The translations under genes were made by a program, and so were the position numbers. Of a stretch of DNA of 64,000 nt, positions 1 through 8,639 are shown in pieces. This DNA comes from JAIQGF01 sp051006995 (lineage in GTDB: Bacteria; Acidobacteriota; Terriglobia; Terriglobales; Acidobacteriaceae). Location of the stretch: assembly GCA_051006995.1 (NCBI GenBank), contig JBPCSQ010000006.1:186001-250000 (forward strand), in the 5' to 3' direction. The notes below the pieces were generated by a model, which was given only the letters and a program-made list of their open reading frames with translations, did no database searches and was not told where the DNA came from. How positions within the stretch are numbered: position 1 is the first letter of the stretch; each line of letters starts with the position of its first letter.

Positions 1-137
1 GCAATGGCGTTGCCGAAGAACGCGCCCAGGTGTGTGTCGGGCGAGGAGCGCGTGTACATCACGATCCAGCCAGCGAGAATGCCGACGGCGACGAGTGATA
101 GCGAATGGCGGTGATACCACGGGTGGCGGTGCGTCAT
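1..137 (-). CDS. Partial membrane protein, N-terminus only
   Basis: The minus strand opens with an ATG at 137 and stays open to the window edge, giving 45 residues that start MTHRHPWYHRHSLSLVAVGI. A His/Arg-rich cytoplasmic head is followed by one hydrophobic segment (about residues 14-28) and then polar residues, so the protein is probably a small inner-membrane protein whose rest lies outside the window. I do not recognise the family. It is divergent from the secreted protein at 359. Confidence 0.5.
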   Translation of the reverse strand, partial: MTHRHPWYHRHSLSLVAVGILAGWIVMYTRSSPDTHLGAFFGNAI

Positions 138-164
138 GCGTACATAGTACCGGGGAGCTCTGGG

Positions 165-202
165 CTTTCGGCCTTCGGCTTTCGGCTTTCGGCAGACGGC
201 GC
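165..202. repeat. Short tandem word repeat (ttcggc)
   Basis: The sequence repeats variants of ggctttcggc several times between the divergent genes. It resembles the other word-like intergenic repeats in this window. No coding potential is seen. The rest of 138-358 holds only weak AT-richer stretches and the ribosome binding site GGAGGTGA at 345-352. Confidence 0.5.
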
Positions 203-358
203 ACGGTAACTGCAGACGGCGTCGAAAAAGTTGCGGTCTTTTTTCTTGGTACTTGGTATTCGGTACTGCTTGCACGTAACAATTCTTTACGCAACTCCTG
301 CGATGAGCGGGGTTCACACTCCCAAGGGCCGAAGGATCGGACCCGGAGGTGAAGGACC

Positions 359-688
359 ATGAAACGAATTCTGATGGGAGCGTTGTTACTGGCGGCCCTG
401 GGCGGCAGCAGCTTGATGGCGCAGGACCGAGACGATTGGGGCTGGCGCGCACGCCGTCACGATATGCGGCAGGATTATCGTGACCGGCGCAACGACTGGC
501 GCGATATCCGGCAGGACAACCGCAGCATCGCGCAGGATCGCGCCGAACTGCGGCACGATTACGCCGTCCACGATTACGCGGCGGCCCGGCGCGAGCGCGC
601 CGAGATCCGCGCCAAGGAACGCGACCTGCGCCGCGACCACCGCGACGTTCGGCGCGACAACCGCGACATCCGCAACGATTGGCGGTAG
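359..688 (+). CDS. Secreted Arg/Asp-rich repeat protein
   Basis: This 109-residue protein has a clear signal peptide (Lys-Arg, then a hydrophobic stretch ending in SSLMAQ). The mature part is almost only Arg, Asp, Asn, Ala and Tyr/Trp, in a periodic pattern of RRDxRD and RxDxRDIRxD words, which suggests a highly charged helix or coiled coil in the periplasm. A strong SD (GGAGGTGA, 345-352) sits six bases before the ATG and a strong terminator follows at 714-738, so it is a single-gene unit. Function is unknown. Similar low-complexity Arg/Asp proteins are often annotated only as hypothetical in acidobacteria. Confidence 0.75.
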   Translation: MKRILMGALLLAALGGSSLMAQDRDDWGWRARRHDMRQDYRDRRNDWRDIRQDNRSIAQDRAELRHDYAVHDYAAARRERAEIRAKERDLRRDHRDVRRDNRDIRNDWR

Positions 689-713
689 AACAGTTTTTCC
701 CCGGGCACGAAAG

Positions 714-738
714 CGGGCAGCTTCGGCTGCCCGTTTTT
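714..738 (+). terminator. Intrinsic terminator
   Basis: An 8-bp perfect stem CGGGCAGC/GCTGCCCG closes a TTCG tetraloop and is followed by five T residues. It ends the transcript of the gene at 359-688. Confidence 0.9.
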
Positions 739-827
739 GTTTGGCGCGGTCCATGCTCGCCGGCGGCCTGTCTTGACCGGAATTTCGCGTCTCGCGTATC
801 GTTTTTGCCCATTGGAGGAGGATGGCT

Positions 828-1334
828 ATGCGACGTGTCACGATCGCGCTGATTTTCCTTTTGGTGGTAGCCGCACTGGCGCAGCAGCCTGCCACGAAGT
901 CCAAGGATGCGAAGGCGGCATCGGCCAAGACGGAAGTACGCCACACCTACACGCAGCAGCAGATGCAGTGGGGACCGCCGCCGCCATTTGTGCCGCCGGG
1001 CGCGCAGATGACGGTGCTGGAGGGCGATCCCGGCGCCAGCACCGGCAGTTTCACGATCCGGGTGAAGACGCCCGATGGTTACGTGGTTCCGCCGCATTGG
1101 CACCCTAAGCGTGAGAACGTCACGGTGGTCTCGGGCGCCATGCGCCTCGGGATGGGCGACAAGATGGACGAGAGCAAGATGACGTCGCTGCCGGCGGGCA
1201 GCTTCGCCTACCTCGACCCGGACATGCATCATTACGTCAAGATGAAGGGCGAAACGGTGGTGCAGATCCACGGCCCATCGCCGCTGGCGTTCAACTACGT
1301 GAACCCGAACGATGATCCCAGCAAGAAGAAGTAG
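828..1334 (+). CDS. Secreted cupin-domain protein
   Basis: The product is a 168-residue exported protein with a signal peptide (RRVTIALIFLLVVAALAQQ) and one cupin fold. The cupin metal-binding pattern is visible: PPHWHPKRENVTVVSG gives two His and a Glu of motif 1, and DPDMHHYVKM supplies the His of motif 2. ATG 828 is preferred over ATG 822 because the SD GGAGGAGG (814-821) is six bases from 828 but touches 822. Cupins of this form bind a metal ion and may be enzymes or sensors; the substrate cannot be told. It precedes a dienelactone hydrolase by about 40 bases. Confidence 0.8.
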   Translation: MRRVTIALIFLLVVAALAQQPATKSKDAKAASAKTEVRHTYTQQQMQWGPPPPFVPPGAQMTVLEGDPGASTGSFTIRVKTPDGYVVPPHWHPKRENVTVVSGAMRLGMGDKMDESKMTSLPAGSFAYLDPDMHHYVKMKGETVVQIHGPSPLAFNYVNPNDDPSKKK

Positions 1335-1373
1335 CGTCGCACCTTTCTACACCCTCGGCGCATCGTAGGTGCC

Positions 1374-2207
1374 ATGACGACGATCCGATTGCTTGCATCC
1401 CTGCTGATGTGCGTGGCGGTATTTCAACTCTGCGATCGGTGCGCGACGGCGCAGGCGCAGCCGAGCGCGCCCGCGAAGTCGAGCATGGCTTCGGCGGGAA
1501 ATCCGGCGTGGGCGAAGGCGAAGCTGGAGCAGTCGCCGCGCCACCGCGAATACGTCACGGTGAAGAACGGCGCGCGCAAGCTGCAGGCGTTCGTGGTTTA
1601 TCCCGAGGTGAAGAACAAGGCGCCGGTGGTGATCGTCATCCACGAGATCTTCGGACTTACCGATTGGGTCAAGACCGTGGCCGACGAGCTGGCGGCAAAC
1701 GGCTACATCGCGATCGCCCCCGATTTGTTAGACGGCAAGGTAGGCGAGGATGCGACCAAGGCCGTTGGCTCGCTGCCTCCGGACCAGATCACGGGCGATC
1801 TGAACACCGTCGCTGATTACGCGAAGAAGATTCCCGCGGCGAACGGGAAATTGGCCGTGAGCGGGTTCTGCTGGGGTGGCGGGCAATCGTTCCGGTTTGC
1901 TACCAACCGCAAGGACCTGAGCGCGGCCTTCGTGTTTTACGGCTCGCCACCCGACGATGCGGCGATGAAGAACATCACCGCGCCGGTTTATGGGTTCTAT
2001 GCAGAGAACGATGCGCGCATCACCTCCACCGTGCCAGGGGCCAAAGAGAAGATGAAGGCCGCGGGCAAGAAGTATGAGCCGGTCATTTACAAGGACATCG
2101 GACACGGTTTCATGCGCACCGGCGCCGCTCCCGATGCGAAGCCCGCCGACAAAAAGGCGCACGACGAGGCTTGGGCGAGGTGGTTGAAGGAGCTGAAGGG
2201 TCTGTAA
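1374..2207 (+). CDS. Secreted dienelactone hydrolase family protein
   Basis: This 277-residue alpha/beta hydrolase has a signal-like N-terminus and the dienelactone hydrolase signature. The nucleophile is a Cys in SGFCWGGGQ, the oxyanion region is VIHEIFGLTDW, the acid is the Asp in YAENDARI, and the base is the His in DIGHGFMR. Family members hydrolyse dienelactones or other esters; an exported location suggests scavenging of esters outside the cytoplasm. The exact substrate is not evident. It lies close behind the cupin gene at 828 and may share its mRNA. Confidence 0.85.
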   Translation: MTTIRLLASLLMCVAVFQLCDRCATAQAQPSAPAKSSMASAGNPAWAKAKLEQSPRHREYVTVKNGARKLQAFVVYPEVKNKAPVVIVIHEIFGLTDWVKTVADELAANGYIAIAPDLLDGKVGEDATKAVGSLPPDQITGDLNTVADYAKKIPAANGKLAVSGFCWGGGQSFRFATNRKDLSAAFVFYGSPPDDAAMKNITAPVYGFYAENDARITSTVPGAKEKMKAAGKKYEPVIYKDIGHGFMRTGAAPDAKPADKKAHDEAWARWLKELKGL

Positions 2208-2235
2208 ACAAACTGAACAGCGTTCCACCTAAACG

Positions 2236-2613
2236 ATGTTAGCTCGTGGAAGTACAGCGAAGAGAGCCGTGAGCAACGAACAGGCGGCACCTGAGACGAA
2301 AGGTGTTACGGTGAAGTTACTTGCAACCGTTGACCTTGGCCTTGAGCTCGAGGGCATGGCAGGGCGCCAACTTCGAATGCGTATGGTGACCATCGAGCCT
2401 GGAGGCGTCTTCGGCCCGATTCACGACCATAAAGGCAGACCAGGCACCGTCTACATACTGCAAGGAACGATTACTGACCATCGAAATGGAGCTGCTACGG
2501 ACTATGGCCCAGGAGTGGGCTGGCCCGAGGATAGGAACACGACACACTGGCTGGAGAACCGAGGAACGATTCCGGCGGTGGAGATCTCGGTCGATATAGT
2601 CAGGCAAGAGTAG
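2236..2613 (+). CDS. Small cupin-domain protein
   Basis: The 125-residue product carries a single conserved cupin barrel without a signal peptide. Motif 1 is seen as GPIHDHKGRPGTVYILQG and motif 2 as the His in NTTHWLENRG, which together supply the usual metal ligands. It is probably a cytoplasmic metal-binding cupin of unknown substrate. ATG 2236 has no good SD; GTG 2269 (MSNEQAAPETKG) is an alternative start preceded by AGAGAG. It is the last gene before the convergent DUF2934 gene. Confidence 0.7.
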   Translation: MLARGSTAKRAVSNEQAAPETKGVTVKLLATVDLGLELEGMAGRQLRMRMVTIEPGGVFGPIHDHKGRPGTVYILQGTITDHRNGAATDYGPGVGWPEDRNTTHWLENRGTIPAVEISVDIVRQE

Positions 2614-2643
2614 ATTCAGGCCCGGCATCCAACACGGTGAAGC

Positions 2644-2659
2644 GTGTCCGGTTGGACAC
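2644..2659. terminator. Hairpin between convergent genes
   Basis: GTGTCC-GGTT-GGACAC forms a 6-bp perfect stem with a 4-base loop in the short gap between the cupin and DUF2934 genes. The T-run lies about 12 bases further on, so its action as a terminator is only possible. Confidence 0.35.
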
Positions 2660-2661
2660 TC

Positions 2662-2901
2662 CTACGGATTGTTTTTCTTCGCGCGAACTTTCCGGTTGTT
2701 CACCGGGCGAGACGGAACGACCGTCAGGCTCTGGCGAATGATTTCCGATTCCGCCTGTAGCCAATCGTCCAGCGCGCGGCCGTTCTCGCCGCCGCGCTTT
2801 TCAAAAAGTTCATAGGCACGAAGCCGGATCTTCTCTTCCGCGGATGCCGGGAGGGCCGAGGGAAAGTGGGACGTGTTACGAGCGGGACTGGAAGTTGCCA
2901 T
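2662..2901 (-). CDS. DUF2934 domain protein
   Basis: This 79-residue basic protein contains the DUF2934 pattern: IRLRAYELFEKRGGENGRALDDW followed by LQAESEI, at about residues 24-54. DUF2934 proteins are small cytoplasmic proteins of unknown function that are common in acidobacteria and some proteobacteria. The C-terminus is Lys/Arg-rich. An SD-like GAGGAG precedes the ATG. A 14-bp palindrome lies about 18 bp upstream. Confidence 0.8.
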   Translation of the reverse strand: MATSSPARNTSHFPSALPASAEEKIRLRAYELFEKRGGENGRALDDWLQAESEIIRQSLTVVPSRPVNNRKVRAKKNNP

Positions 2902-2918
2902 CAGTGCAGACTCCTCGA

Positions 2919-2932
2919 AAATGAATTCATTT
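2919..2932. promoter_or_regulatory. 14-bp palindrome upstream of DUF2934 gene
   Basis: AAATGAATTCATTT is a perfect palindrome centred about 24 bp upstream of the DUF2934 start in an otherwise GC-rich area. It could be an operator for a dimeric regulator. No regulator can be named. Confidence 0.35.
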
Positions 2933-3111
2933 CAGCCTAGACGCTTTGGGCGGCGAAGTCGAAGTGCAAATTCTGATTCTCCCTATAAAAGGTTTTAATC
3001 GTCTCCGCATTTGGAAATTTCCTCGATTGGAGCGAGCTTCGACCGACGTAAGGCATTGCGATTTAATTGACGCAGCGGGCTAGTGCGCACCATCTGCAGG
3101 GATGAATCGCA

Positions 3112-3117
3112 TATAAT
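3112..3117 (+). promoter_or_regulatory. -10 hexamer TATAAT before first kinase
   Basis: A consensus TATAAT, preceded by CGCA, lies 20 bases before the ATG at 3138. No good -35 is seen 17 bases upstream. It is the only obvious promoter element in the gap of about 240 bases between the divergent genes. Confidence 0.5.
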
Positions 3118-3137
3118 GCTGCACACCTGACCTAACC

Positions 3138-5855
3138 ATGGGGCTACAAGCAGGAACAAAACTAGGTCCGTACGAGGTCGTGTCGGCGGCGGGGGCCGGC
3201 GGTATGGGCGAGGTGTATCGAGCACGCGATACGCGCCTGGAACGCACCGTCGCCATCAAGGTGCTGCCCGAACAATTCTCCGCCGACCCGGCGCTGAAGC
3301 AGCGATTCGAGCGCGAGGCGCGCGCCATCAGTTCCCTGTCGCATCCGCACATCTGCCATCTTTACGACGTCGGCTCGCAAAACGGCACCGACTATCTCGT
3401 CATGGAATACCTGGAAGGCGAGACGCTGTCGGAGCGCCTGGCGAAGGGCCCTCTACCCGGCGACCAACTGCTGAAGGTCGGAATCGAGGTCGCGGACGCC
3501 CTTGACAAAGCCCACCGGCAAGGCGTGGTGCATCGCGACCTCAAGCCCGGCAACATCATGCTGACCAAGAGCGGCGCCAAGCTGATGGACTTCGGCCTGG
3601 CCAAAACGGCGGCAAGCGCGTTGGGCGTGGCAGTCAGCGCGTCGGGCTCCCCGCTGACGCCGTCGTCGCCGACGAATCCGATTGCCGCCCTATCCACCAA
3701 GGCATCGCCGCTGACGCAAAAGGGGATGATCGTCGGCACGTTCCAGTACATGGCGCCCGAGGTGCTGCAAGGCGCGGAAGCGGATGCGCGCAGCGACATC
3801 TTCAGCTTCGGCTGCGTGCTGTACGAGATGGCGACCGGCAAGCGGGCTTTTGAGGGCAAGACGCAGCTTTCGGTGCTGGCGGCAATCCTGGAGAAAGAGC
3901 CAGAGCCGATGACGATGCAGCCGATGACTCCGCCCGCACTGGAGATGGTGGTCAGGAGCTGCCTGGAAAAAGATCCCCAGGAGCGGCTGCAGACGGCGCA
4001 CGATCTGAAATTGCAATTGGGGTGGACGTCGCTGTCGTCGGGAGCGGTGGCCCAGATTTCCCACCCAGGCAAGAGCGGCTGGCGTGGGGTACCCGCCATT
4101 CCGTGGGCACTGGCGGCGATCGCGGTGCTGCTGGCGATTGCGTTTGGGATGCAGGTCTGGCGCCGGCCGGCACTCAAGCCCATCCATGCCGCCATTCTGC
4201 CGCCGGAGAAAATGACGTTCGAAGCACTCGGGGATTTCGGCGGGCCGGCGGTAGTCTCGCCGGATGGAGAGAAGATCGCGTTTGTGGCCAAGGGGCCATC
4301 GAGCGCCAAGGCGATTTGGGTGAGACCGCTGGGCGGTTCGATTGCGCAGCGATTAGAGGGGACGGACGATGCGACATTTCCGTTCTGGTCGGCTGACAGC
4401 CACTACCTGGGTTACTTTTCCAATGGAAAGTTGAACAAGATCCCGGCAGCTGGAGGGGCAGCGACGTCGCTGGCGCCGGCGCCCAACGCGCGCGGCGGCA
4501 CGTGGAGCAAAGATGACGTAATCGTGTACACGCCGGATTTCAACGCAGCGCTGCTGCGAGTGAGCGCGCAGGGCGGTACGCCGCAAGCGGTCACCAAGAT
4601 CGACCCGGCGGTGCACACCACGCATCGCTGGCCATGGTTTCTTCCCGATGGGCAGCATTTCCTTTATCTGGCGACCAACCACAGCGGCGGCCAGCGCGAT
4701 AAGAATGGGATTTATTTTGCCTCTCTGGATGGCAAGGAAAACAAGCTGCTGATTGCGACCGATGCCGGAGCCGAGTACGCAAACGGCTATTTGCTGTTCC
4801 ATTCGCAGACGGCGCTCATGGCCCAGCCGTTCGATCCGCAGAACGGAGTAACGAAAGGCGACGCGGTCCCGGTAGCGGACCGAGTGCAGTTCGACGACAC
4901 AGTCTGGCGAACCGTATTCTCCGTCTCGGCCAATGGCGTGATGGTATTCCAAACCGGGGGAACGGACATTGGCACCCAACTGGTATGGCTCGACCGGAGC
5001 GGCAAGCGGTTGGGCCAGGCGAGCGACCGCGCGCTGGTGATGGACGCCCGCATTTCTCCGGATGGCACCAGGATCGCGGCAGGATACGGCACGAATTCGC
5101 CGGAAATCTGGATCTTCGATACCACGCGGAGCGTGAAAACGAGACTGACGTTCGACGCCTCCACCAAGTTCCAGCCGGCGTGGTCGCCCGACGGGGAGAC
5201 GATCGCCTATGTAGCCAATGGAGTAGCAGGTTCAGCCGGAGATCGCCTTCTATGCCTGGTGCCTGCTAACGGTGGAGGGAAACCCCAGGCCCTGGTGCAG
5301 CAGTCCCAGCTGACACCGGCCTACCCGTCCTGGTCCGCCGACGGGAAAAACGTGCTCTACATCGCGCAACTTACCCCGACCGGCAATTCCATTTACAGCG
5401 TCCCGGTGGATGGTCACGCAAAACCCGCATTGGTGATATCGCCGTCGAGCCCCCAAGCCAACATCTCCTATTTCCGCCCTTCACCGGACGGGCGGTGGAT
5501 CGCGTATGTTTCCAATGAGTCCGGGCAAATTCAGGTTTACGTGACCTCTGCCTCCGGACAGGGTGGAAAATGGCAGATCTCAACCAGCGGGGGGGTTTAC
5601 GTCTCCTGGCGCGGGGATGGGAAGGAACTGTTTTATGGGTTCCAAGACACGATCTACTCGGTGGAGGTGAGCGAAAAGAATGGCAGCTTCGTGGTTGGGC
5701 AAGAACATCAGCTATTCCACCAGGACGGGACGCCGAATGGCTCCTCGTTCGACGTAACGCGCGACGGGAAAAAGTTTCTCTACAACATGGGAAGCCAGGA
5801 CGCATCGGCGCCGCTGAACCTGGTGGTGAACTGGACGGCGGAGATGAAGAAATAG
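3138..5855 (+). CDS. Receptor-like Ser/Thr kinase with TolB/PD40 propeller
   Basis: The 905-residue protein has an N-terminal Hanks-type kinase domain (about residues 12-290), a single membrane helix (about 320-342) and a C-terminal region of PD40/TolB-like beta-propeller repeats (recurring SPDGxxIA words). Catalytic features are intact: glycine loop GAGGMGEVY, Lys41, H132-R-D-L-K-P-G-N, DFGLA and APEVL. The topology places the kinase in the cytoplasm and the propeller in the periplasm, where it probably senses a ligand or envelope state. A paralogue follows directly at 5956. Kinases of this build are numerous in acidobacteria; their targets are mostly unknown. Confidence 0.92.
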   Translation: MGLQAGTKLGPYEVVSAAGAGGMGEVYRARDTRLERTVAIKVLPEQFSADPALKQRFEREARAISSLSHPHICHLYDVGSQNGTDYLVMEYLEGETLSERLAKGPLPGDQLLKVGIEVADALDKAHRQGVVHRDLKPGNIMLTKSGAKLMDFGLAKTAASALGVAVSASGSPLTPSSPTNPIAALSTKASPLTQKGMIVGTFQYMAPEVLQGAEADARSDIFSFGCVLYEMATGKRAFEGKTQLSVLAAILEKEPEPMTMQPMTPPALEMVVRSCLEKDPQERLQTAHDLKLQLGWTSLSSGAVAQISHPGKSGWRGVPAIPWALAAIAVLLAIAFGMQVWRRPALKPIHAAILPPEKMTFEALGDFGGPAVVSPDGEKIAFVAKGPSSAKAIWVRPLGGSIAQRLEGTDDATFPFWSADSHYLGYFSNGKLNKIPAAGGAATSLAPAPNARGGTWSKDDVIVYTPDFNAALLRVSAQGGTPQAVTKIDPAVHTTHRWPWFLPDGQHFLYLATNHSGGQRDKNGIYFASLDGKENKLLIATDAGAEYANGYLLFHSQTALMAQPFDPQNGVTKGDAVPVADRVQFDDTVWRTVFSVSANGVMVFQTGGTDIGTQLVWLDRSGKRLGQASDRALVMDARISPDGTRIAAGYGTNSPEIWIFDTTRSVKTRLTFDASTKFQPAWSPDGETIAYVANGVAGSAGDRLLCLVPANGGGKPQALVQQSQLTPAYPSWSADGKNVLYIAQLTPTGNSIYSVPVDGHAKPALVISPSSPQANISYFRPSPDGRWIAYVSNESGQIQVYVTSASGQGGKWQISTSGGVYVSWRGDGKELFYGFQDTIYSVEVSEKNGSFVVGQEHQLFHQDGTPNGSSFDVTRDGKKFLYNMGSQDASAPLNLVVNWTAEMKK

Positions 5856-5862
5856 TTACCGC

Positions 5863-5900
5863 TACTAGCTCTTAGCTCTTAGCTCTTAGCAGTTAGCTAC
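5863..5900. repeat. Tandem 7-bp repeat agctctt
   Basis: Three head-to-tail copies of the word agctctt and two degenerate ones lie between the stop of the first kinase and the promoter of the second. It looks like one of the word-like intergenic repeats seen throughout the window. Confidence 0.6.
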
Positions 5901-5912
5901 TTCAAAGACAGT

Positions 5913-5940
5913 TTGATCCTGGTTAGCGCGGTTGAATAAT
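5913..5940 (+). promoter_or_regulatory. Possible sigma-70 promoter of second kinase
   Basis: TTGATC (5913-5918) and AATAAT (5935-5940) are separated by 16 bases. The inferred start of transcription is about nine bases before the ATG at 5956, which has no SD. Confidence 0.4.
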
Positions 5941-5955
5941 TCAGAAATCATTGAA

Positions 5956-8538
5956 ATGTCATTACAGGCGGGCACGAAACTCGGGCCATACGAAATCCAG
6001 TCGTCAGTAGGCGCCGGCGGAATGGGCGAGGTGTACCGCGCGCGCGACACGCGGCTGGGACGCGACGTGGCGGTCAAGGTGCTTCCCGAATCTTTCGCCC
6101 GCGATGCCGACCGATTGCGGCGCTTCGAGCAGGAGGCGCGCGCGGTGGCCGCGCTGAATCATCCCAACATTCTGGCGGTGCACGACATCGGCGAGCATGG
6201 CGGCACCCCGTACATGGTTTGCGAGCTGCTGGAAGGCGAAACGCTGCGCGAGAAAATGGCGGAAGGCGCGCTGCCGCAGCGGCGGGCGGTGGAGTACGCA
6301 TCGCAAATCGCTGAAGGGCTCGCCGCCGCGCACGACAAAGGCGTCATCCATCGCGATCTGAAGCCAGAGAACGTTTTCGTCACCAGTGACGGCCGGGTGA
6401 AGATTCTGGATTTCGGTCTGGCGAAGCTGGCGCGCGCGCAGGCGGCGGTGGCCGATGGGGTTACGGCCAGCGGGACGGCCCAGACCACTCCGGGGATGGC
6501 GCTGGGCACGGCCGGATACATGTCGCCCGAGCAGGTGCGCGGCAAAGAGGTGGACGCGCGCACCGACATTTTCGCGTTCGGGGCGATTCTCTACGAAATG
6601 CTGTCCGGCCAGCGGGCGTTCAAAGGCGAATCGTCCGTCGAGACGATGAACGCCATCCTGAAGGAAGAGCCCCCGGAAATCGCCACCGAAAAGCTAAGGG
6701 TGTCGCCCGGGCTGGAGCGGATCGTGCGCCGCTGCCTGGAGAAAGAACCGGCGCGGAGGTTCCATTCGGCGCGCGACGCGGGATTCGCGCTGGAAGCAAT
6801 CTCGGGAAGCTCGGGAGTCAGCGAATTGCAATCGCGTTCACTACCGCCGGAACCCCGGCGGTGGATGAGAGCGGCTGCTTTCGTAGTCGTGGTTGCCGCC
6901 GCCGTGCTGCTGGCGTATATCGTAGGAAGCAGGCGGGTATCCTCTTCCACGGCGGGGTACCAGCAACTCACGTTCGATTCCGGATATGCCGGTCCGGCAC
7001 GGTTCACGCGCGACGGCAACATGGTGGTGTACTCGGCGGCGTGGAACGGCGGAAGCCGGCAACTGTACTCGCAGCGCAGCAACACTTCCCTTGGCAGCAA
7101 CCGTTCGCTTGGTAAGCCGCTCAATGTCGACGCCGACGTGCTCGGCATCGCCGACAACGGCGATATGGCGGTCATCCTGAAGCGCCGTTTTCTGGCAACC
7201 TGGCTGCAGCGCGGGACCCTGGCGCGTTTGCCGCTGGAGGGTGGAACGCCACGGCCCATCCTGGAAAATGTTTACGACGCCGACATCAGCCGCGACGGAA
7301 AAGAATTCGCGGTAGTGCGCAGCTATGGGGGCAAACAGCGGCTGGAGTTTCCCATCGGCAAGGTGCTGTTCGAATCGGCAGGATGGATCAGCGACGTGCG
7401 CATCAGCCCGGAAGGAACGCAGATCGCGTTTATGGATCATCCCATCCTGCCCGACGACCGCGGCGGAGTTACGGTGGTGGACACGAAAGGCGGAGCCCGG
7501 CTTCTGACGCCCTACTACTCCACGGGCCGGAGCCTGTGCTGGACGCCTGACGGTAAAGAGATCTGGTACACAGCCAGCCTGGAGGGAGAAGACCCCGGCA
7601 TGTATGCGGTTACGCCCTCGGGGAAGATCCGCACTGTGCTGCGATCGCCGACCGAGTTGGTCATCGAAGATATTTCCGCGTCGGGCAGAGTGCTGCTGGA
7701 GAGCGTGCGTTTTCAGGTTGAAGTGGGCCTGAAACGCAGCGATGAGAAGAGCGCGCGCGAACTAGAGGCGCAGGCGGACCTGGGAGCGCTCTCCGGGGGC
7801 GGAGACTGGTTGGTGTTCAGCCATTACCAGGGCAACGACTACAAGGTCTTCGTCAAGAACACCAACGGCGCGGCCGCAGTCGGGCTGGGCGATGGATACG
7901 GGGCGGGTATCACCTCCGACGGACGGATGGTCGCGGTCGTGCAAGCCGCAGATCCGCACAAGCTGTACCTGTATCCGACCGGAACCGGCGATCAGAGAGT
8001 GATCGAACTCGGAGAGCTGACCGCGAGCTTCGGCACCAACGAGAATGACGTCACTTTCTCGCGCGACGGGCAATGGGCCGTTTTTTCCGCGTCCAACGCC
8101 AAGCACGAGCTACGCGATTACCTGCTGGACATGCGCGACGGGAAGTTTCGTCCGGTGACGGCGCCGGGCAGCAAGGCAGGTAGAATCTCGCCTGATGGGA
8201 CGCGAATTGTCACCCTGGATGTTGCGGCACAGAAATACATCGTCGTGGATGTCAGCACGGGGAAGATTAGTGACGTGGCGGGCACCGAGCCGCAAGATGA
8301 GGTGATCGGCTGGGGTAACGACGGCCACACGCTCGTGGTGTGGAACCAGGAAGTGCCGGCGCGCGTTTCCCTGGTGGATATGGCGAGTGGAAAACGGCAG
8401 TTCGTGCAGACCGTCGAGCCGCGAGCCATGTTGGGTTCCATGTATGCGCAACTGGTCACATCCGCGGATGGAAAAGCCGCGGTGTACCGGCACCGGCGCG
8501 GCCTGTACGCGGTCTATATCGCCGACGGGCTGAAGTAG
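5956..8538 (+). CDS. Receptor-like Ser/Thr kinase with PD40 propeller, paralogue
   Basis: This 860-residue protein repeats the build of the gene before it: kinase domain with G-loop GAGGMGEVY, Lys41, H132-R-D-L-K-P-E-N, DFGLA and SPEQV; a membrane helix at about 304-325; then a PD40/TolB-like propeller with motifs such as SPDGTRIV. ATG 5956 is chosen because MSLQAGTKLGPYE aligns with the start of the first kinase; the open frame extends to a TTG at 5932. The kinase halves are much more alike than the propellers, which suggests duplication followed by divergence of the sensor part. Confidence 0.92.
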   Translation: MSLQAGTKLGPYEIQSSVGAGGMGEVYRARDTRLGRDVAVKVLPESFARDADRLRRFEQEARAVAALNHPNILAVHDIGEHGGTPYMVCELLEGETLREKMAEGALPQRRAVEYASQIAEGLAAAHDKGVIHRDLKPENVFVTSDGRVKILDFGLAKLARAQAAVADGVTASGTAQTTPGMALGTAGYMSPEQVRGKEVDARTDIFAFGAILYEMLSGQRAFKGESSVETMNAILKEEPPEIATEKLRVSPGLERIVRRCLEKEPARRFHSARDAGFALEAISGSSGVSELQSRSLPPEPRRWMRAAAFVVVVAAAVLLAYIVGSRRVSSSTAGYQQLTFDSGYAGPARFTRDGNMVVYSAAWNGGSRQLYSQRSNTSLGSNRSLGKPLNVDADVLGIADNGDMAVILKRRFLATWLQRGTLARLPLEGGTPRPILENVYDADISRDGKEFAVVRSYGGKQRLEFPIGKVLFESAGWISDVRISPEGTQIAFMDHPILPDDRGGVTVVDTKGGARLLTPYYSTGRSLCWTPDGKEIWYTASLEGEDPGMYAVTPSGKIRTVLRSPTELVIEDISASGRVLLESVRFQVEVGLKRSDEKSARELEAQADLGALSGGGDWLVFSHYQGNDYKVFVKNTNGAAAVGLGDGYGAGITSDGRMVAVVQAADPHKLYLYPTGTGDQRVIELGELTASFGTNENDVTFSRDGQWAVFSASNAKHELRDYLLDMRDGKFRPVTAPGSKAGRISPDGTRIVTLDVAAQKYIVVDVSTGKISDVAGTEPQDEVIGWGNDGHTLVVWNQEVPARVSLVDMASGKRQFVQTVEPRAMLGSMYAQLVTSADGKAAVYRHRRGLYAVYIADGLK

Positions 8539-8543
8539 CCTGC

Positions 8544-8549
8544 TACAAT
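8544..8549 (+). promoter_or_regulatory. Extended -10 element TGCTACAAT
   Basis: TGC-TACAAT directly after the kinase stop codon is identical to the nine bases in front of rph (24801-24809). It probably drives the small secreted protein gene at 8640. Confidence 0.4.
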
Positions 8550-8639
8550 GCGGCACAACAAGCTGTAACCTGTGGGGTCCTACGACATCTGAAAGCTGAC
8601 ACTCGGGGCGCGACCGCCGCCGAGATCAAGGAGGGTGGC

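Noticed and set aside
8340..8639. N-terminal extension of the small secreted protein to 209 residues
   Set aside because: It overlaps the kinase coding region in another phase, while SD and signal peptide both mark the ATG at 8640.
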